Positions 59,446 through 64,000 of a DNA stretch of 64,000 bases are shown one piece after another (positions within the stretch are counted from its first letter, which is position 1; every line of letters starts with the position of its first letter). Both the position numbers and the translations under genes were made by a program. This DNA is from Alentia gelatinosa (Eukaryota > Annelida > Polychaeta > Phyllodocida > Polynoidae). The stretch lies in contig OX465584.1 of the NCBI GenBank assembly GCA_950022655.1, forward strand, positions 1,497,694 through 1,561,693. The letters run 5' to 3'. The notes under the pieces were generated by a model. The model searched no databases, was not told the origin of the DNA, and worked only from the letters and a program-made list of their open reading frames with translations.

Positions 59446-61247
59446 GGTAACCCTTCTTACACATAGCTTTCATTCCTCACTAGAGTCGGACTTGGAGTTA
59501 AAGGCAAGCTTTGAGACTGACATTATCGCTGGTAACCAGCTCAACTCCAAATTCAAGGATTAAAAATGGAATCACAGACATTTTGCGGTTACTAACATTT
59601 CGTGATGGAAATTGCACGCTCTGCAGTGGATTTTTGCGTTAAGGACGCGGACGATTTGCTGGGATCTTTTCACGGCTTTTTTTTCAAGCTATTTGAACTG
59701 ACTGATTGTAGTTGATTACGTTCATTTTATGCTAGTTTATCAATAGTGTAGTGGCGATTAACTCATGTGCGACATCAGTTGTAGCTGGTATTTTTCCATG
59801 CTTATTCTTGGCTAGAGAGTTCAGCCTTCGCTGATTGCTGCCTCTTCTCAAACAACTATAACCACAGAGCGAAAATAACCCTAACCCTAACCCGCAAAAC
59901 GTCCACCACGGTCCCCGGGGAATGTCACGGCAAAACGTCCAAACCCACCGCAAATCGGTAGTCACCACAAATCGTTTAAGTACCTAAAGAGGGCGGATGG
60001 TTGATTGAGGAGCTCCCGATTCAGGGATTTAAAGGAGGATTTGATAAAGAAAAAGATAACAGCTGATGCTCACATGATGCGAGACTGAAGATTGTGATGT
60101 AAGTTGTTTAATTCAACTATTTTTTATTTCAAAACACTTCCTTTACAAACGTGATTGTGCGGACCATTTTGGTTCGCAAAGAATCGCAAAGTTTGCTCGT
60201 GTCCCTAAGTACACCGTCTGTGGGGAGTGATGGCGGACACAGCGTGGTGCTCCGTGTGACTACCCGGGGGCGGCCCCGTGTGAAGTCGGCAGCGCCTTGG
60301 GAGCAGTCCCGCCGCACCTGGCTGGGTGTGGCCAGGCTCGAAAATCCCTGATGTTTGTGGATAAATCCTTATTCATGTAAAGACATTCCATCTTTAGGAG
60401 AAAAGAGGTGTAACATAGGGATCACATTCGGGACTGAAGTGGAAAAATCCGTTAATTATAGCACTTAATAAAAAGAAATAATATATACAGAATTATGTTC
60501 GATACGAGGCTAGGTGTTAAGTGTATGGCAGCTACCGCTTGAATGAGCTGATTGTTTGGGATCGGCTGACGTCACATTTCTGTTCGTTCTATTACGACAT
60601 CGGTGACAGCGGCATGTCATGGCGACTCGCCTGGTGTAAAGTTGTTGACAAATAGTTCGCCTGGGGCAAAACAGGTATGTCATGAGTTGTCATGGTGTGG
60701 GCATGACAACTATAGCGGTTTCGTCCGTGGGAATCCTCAGGCTGCCCTGATGGACAGGGATTGTGATGGCATGTGTACATGTTGTCACAATCTGCTGTCA
60801 GAAGCGGCCCTGTCAACATGTAGGTGACAGGAAATAAACATGACTTGCATTTCTGTGTTGGAAATAGGTTAGTGATGTCTATTGTTTCAGATCCATGTAG
60901 GTTCGGTTTTATTAAGTTTATACACTTGTGGTGTGTGTAATTAGCTGTCTGGGGCATAAGTGTTTATGCCATGAGCGAACAGAGTTTACCAGTCTCAGTG
61001 AAAAGGTAAGTGACCAAATTTAGCAGTCAGATTAGTCGGGAAAAAAAAAATATATATATATATACAGAATTAGTTTAGAACAGAATGGTCTATTCAGCCA
61101 TGTCTTTGTGAGTACAGGTGGGGAAGAAAAGATAGCAGGAGTCAGTGTCACGCCGACAGGAGATAATGACCGGGTGATCGTGGGGCAGGTGGTCGGGATC
61201 TGTATTAAAAAAATACATGCATACACCCTAAGTGTTACCACCCGGTT
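59446..61247. other. DCAF7 intron 1, unique stretch
   Basis: No gene recognised. A short CCCTAA run lies near 59877-59895 and an AT repeat near 61048-61062. Confidence 0.4.
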
Positions 61248-61529
61248 TATGGTCGCCTTGAGCTTTTCTGTCGACGCCTTGAGCCTACCCTGTTTTGGTC
61301 GGGAATTTGTCACTTTGAGCCTTTTACCGTTTGAGCCTCCTGTCAGCCTGAAAACGTGAACGCCTTGAGCCCAATCGCTGGATGCATTGAGACTGCCCTA
61401 TTTTAGTTGTGATTGGCGGGTTAGGGTTAGGAAAGGGTTGGGTAAGGGTTAGGGTTGAGTATATATGACTATATAAATCATTTTAAGTGAACTTTTGAAA
61501 GTTTTTACATCTAGAGGCTCAAGGCCACC

Positions 61530-62575
61530 AAACTCGCCCTGAAACAAAGTCGCCCCGTATGTTACAGGAGAACTCGCCCTGAAGCAAAGTCGCCCTGTAT
61601 GTTACAGGAGAACTCGCCCTGAAGCAAAGTCGCCCTGTATGTTACAGGAGAACTCGCCCGGAAACAAAGTCGCCCCGTATGTTACAGGAGAACTCGCCAT
61701 GAAACAAAGTCGCCCCGTATGTTACAGGAGAACTCGCCCTGAAGCAAAGTCGCCCTTTATGTTACAGGAGAACTCGCCCTGAAGCAAAGTCGCCCCGTAT
61801 GTTACAGGAGAACTCGCCCTGAAGCAAAGTCGCCCCGTATGTTACAGGAGAACTCGCCCTGAAGCAAAGTCGCCCCGTATGTTACAGGAGAACTCGCCCT
61901 GAAGCAAAGTCGCCCTGTATGTTACAGGAGAACTCGCCCTGAAACAAAGTCGCCCCGTATGTTACAGGAGAACTCGCCCTGAAGCAAAGTCGCCCTGTAT
62001 GTTACAGGAGAACTCGCCCTGAAACAAAGTCGCCCCGTATGTTACAGGAGAACTCGCCCTGAAGCAAAGTCGCCCTGTATGTTACAGGAGAACTCGCCCT
62101 GAAACAAAGTCGCCCCGTATGTTACAGGAGAACTCGCCCTGAAACAAAGTCGCCCCGTATGTTACAGGAGAACTCGCCCGGAAACAAAGTCGCCCCGTAT
62201 GTTACAGGAGTACTCGCCCTGAAACAAAGTCGCCCCGTATGTTACAGGAGAACTCGCCCTGAAGCAAAGTCGCCCTGTATGTTACAGGAGAACTCGCCCG
62301 GAAACAAAGTCGCCCCGTATGTTACAGGAGAACTCGCCCGGAAACAAAGTCGCCCCGTATGTTACAGGAGAACTCGCCCGGAAACAAAGTCGCCCTGTAT
62401 GTTACAGGAGAACTCGCCCTGAAACAAAGTCGCCCCGTATGTTACAGGAGAACTCGCCCTGAAACAAAGTCGCCCCGTATGTTACAGGAGAACTCGCCCT
62501 GAAACAAAGTCGCCCCGTAGGTTACAGGAGAACTCGCCCTGAAACAAAGTCCCCCAGTATGTTACAGGAGAACTA
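61530..62575. repeat. 40-bp minisatellite, about 26 copies
   Basis: The unit is GTTACAGGAGAACTCGCCCT plus GAAGCAAAGTCGCCCTGTAT. Variants at three main sites segregate among copies. Confidence 0.96.
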
Positions 62576-62814
62576 CCCCTGTTATGGACAATTCGCCCTG
62601 TGAGGTCGCCCCTTATTTTAAAGGAAATCAAGTTTGGAGCACTGCTATATACCCCCACCCGCTCCCTTAGTCAGACAAGTTAGATCCTTGCTTTAGCGTA
62701 TCCAAATACGTGAAATATGACGGTTCGGGTTGTAACCATATCTACCCACCCCCAACTTGCTCATATTTATCTGTGTATGTTTTCATTACAATGTCGCAAG
62801 ATTTTCGGGCAACT

Positions 62815-63695
62815 TCATCTCAGAGCAAGTTCTGTAAATGGACACTTTGTCTCAGAGTGAGTTCTGTAAACGGGCACTTCGTCTCAGAGTGAGTTCTGTA
62901 AACGGGACACTTCGTCTCAGAGCGAGTTCTGTAAACGGGCACTTCGTCTCAGAGTGAGTTCTGTAAACGGGCACTTCGTCTCAGTGAGTTCTGTAAACGG
63001 GCACTTCGTCTCAGAGCGAGTTCTGTAAACGGGCCACTTCGTCTCAGCGAGTTCTGTAAACAGGCACTTCGTCTCAAAGCGAGTTCTGTAAACGGGCACT
63101 TCGTCTCAGAGTGAGTTCTGTAAACGGGACACTTCATCTCAGAGTGAGTTCTGTAAACGGGACACTTCGTCTCAGCGAGTTCTGTAAATGGGCACTTCGT
63201 CTCAGAGCAAGTTCTGTAAACGGGACACTTTGTCTCAAAGCGAGTTCTGTAAACGGGACACTTCGTCTCAGCGAGTTCTGTAAACGGGCACTTCGTCTCA
63301 GAGCAAGTTCTGTAAACGGAACACTTTGTCTCAGAGCGAGTTCTGTAAACGGGACACTTCGTCTCAGAGAGTTCTGTAAACGGGCACTTCGTCTCAGAGC
63401 AAGTTCTGTAAACAGGACACTTCGTCTCAGCGAGTTCTGTAAACGGGCCACTTTGTCTCAGAGCAAGTTCTGTAAACGGGCCACTTCATCTCAGAGCAAG
63501 TTCTGTAAACGGGACACTTTGTCTCAGCGCGAGTTCTGTAAACGGGCACTTCGTCTCAGAGTGAGTTCTGTAAACGGGCACTTCATCTCAGAGCAAGTTC
63601 TGTAAACGGGACACTTTGTCTCAGAGCGAGTTCTGTAAACGGGCACTTCATCTCAGAGTGAGTTCTGTAAATGGGCACTTCGTCTCAGGGCGAGT
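62815..63695. repeat. About 32-bp minisatellite, about 27 copies
   Basis: The unit is GAGTTCTGTAAACGGGCACT plus TCGTCTCAGAGC, with 28- and 33-bp length variants. Open frames here are artefacts. Confidence 0.95.
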
Positions 63696-63800
63696 TCTCC
63701 AGTATTCTTTTGGATACCATGAGCCTCTAGATATAAAAGATTTCAAAAGGTGCACTTTAAGTGAATCGTAATCATATATACAACCCCAACCCTAACTATC

Positions 63801-64000
63801 CCTTAGCCGATTTGACAGTCACGTAAATGGGCCCCTTTGATTATCGCTTACATTTCCACCACTGTAGAGTCCTTCACCTGCCTGTGTCAGATCAGAGGAG
63901 TAGACGAGCTCTATGCTCAAACAAACAATCTAGTGCAATCCCCGTCACCGTCATCTACATAGTGTGCAATACTTTTTATTGAAAAACAACAAAAATATTC
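63801..64000. other. Unique sequence at the window end
   Basis: No feature recognised. Confidence 0.3.

Larger units (their letters stand above)
61248..63800. mobile_element. Foldback element whose interior is two tandem arrays
   Basis: The left arm (about 61450-61526) and right arm (63708-63800) are inverted copies of TACATCTAGAGGCTCA and ATATATGA..AAGTG blocks, also related to the GACGCCTTGAGCC repeat. Between them lie a 40-bp and a roughly 32-bp array. Confidence 0.6.

Noticed and set aside
62159..63605. Open frames in the 40-bp and 32-bp arrays
   Set aside because: Tandem-repeat artefacts without initiation context or conserved domains.
56402..64000. Second DCAF7 exon
   Set aside because: I looked for sequence encoding the expected continuation after the first blade and found none, so I did not place an exon.

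Overview
The window is animal nuclear DNA. It has spliced genes with GT-AG introns, TTAGGG-type interstitial repeats, Ty3/gypsy and hAT elements, tRNA-derived SINEs and many tandem repeats. Two host genes are recognisable. The first is a complete gene for the six-BRCT protein PTIP (PAXIP1), on the minus strand: 19 coding exons from 55660 down to 21071, 3939 coding bases, 1312 codons plus stop, with every exon phase matching the next. The second is the first coding exon of the WD40 protein DCAF7 on the plus strand, starting at 56219, head to head with PTIP across 558 bp. The species cannot be proved from this window. Minisatellites seated on exon/intron junctions recall, from memory, those described in amphioxus (Branchiostoma) introns, so a cephalochordate is my leading but unproven guess.

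Layout. 1-600: a composite SINE-like repeat. 605-5312: a dead Ty3/gypsy copy carrying a 666-bp piggyBac-type MITE between protease and reverse transcriptase. 5411-13423: a decayed BED/hAT transposase gene (minus strand) split by a young, apparently intact 5.5-kb Ty3/gypsy element at 6586-12095, with 153-bp LTRs, a 5-bp target duplication and a tRNA-Ser-like primer site. 13.4-16.2 kb: nested MITEs, a SINE and inverted repeats. 16.7-21.06 kb: four minisatellites, the last starting just after the PTIP stop. 21.07-55.66 kb: PTIP. 56.2-64 kb: DCAF7 exon 1 and its first intron, with foldback elements and three large tandem arrays.

The most unusual feature is how the PTIP minisatellites are placed. 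In introns 2, 9, 10, 14, 15, 17 and 18 (minus-strand order) a tandem array abuts the 5' splice site. In introns 9, 10 and 14 the repeat unit contains a copy of the end of the exon plus the donor, and intron 15 keeps one such copy at the far end of its array. Intron 11 shows the mirror case, with about 13 copies of the 3' splice site. Exon 6 also carries in-frame coding minisatellites in the linker between BRCT2 and BRCT3. The repeats appear to have grown outward from exon boundaries while leaving the protein intact.

Intron 1 of PTIP holds a 4.5-kb terminal-inverted-repeat element that contains telomere-like repeats, a 391-bp triplication, a smaller nested inverted-repeat element and a second piggyBac-type MITE. 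All exon calls come from reading the splice sites and comparing the translation with the remembered human proteins. No search was run.
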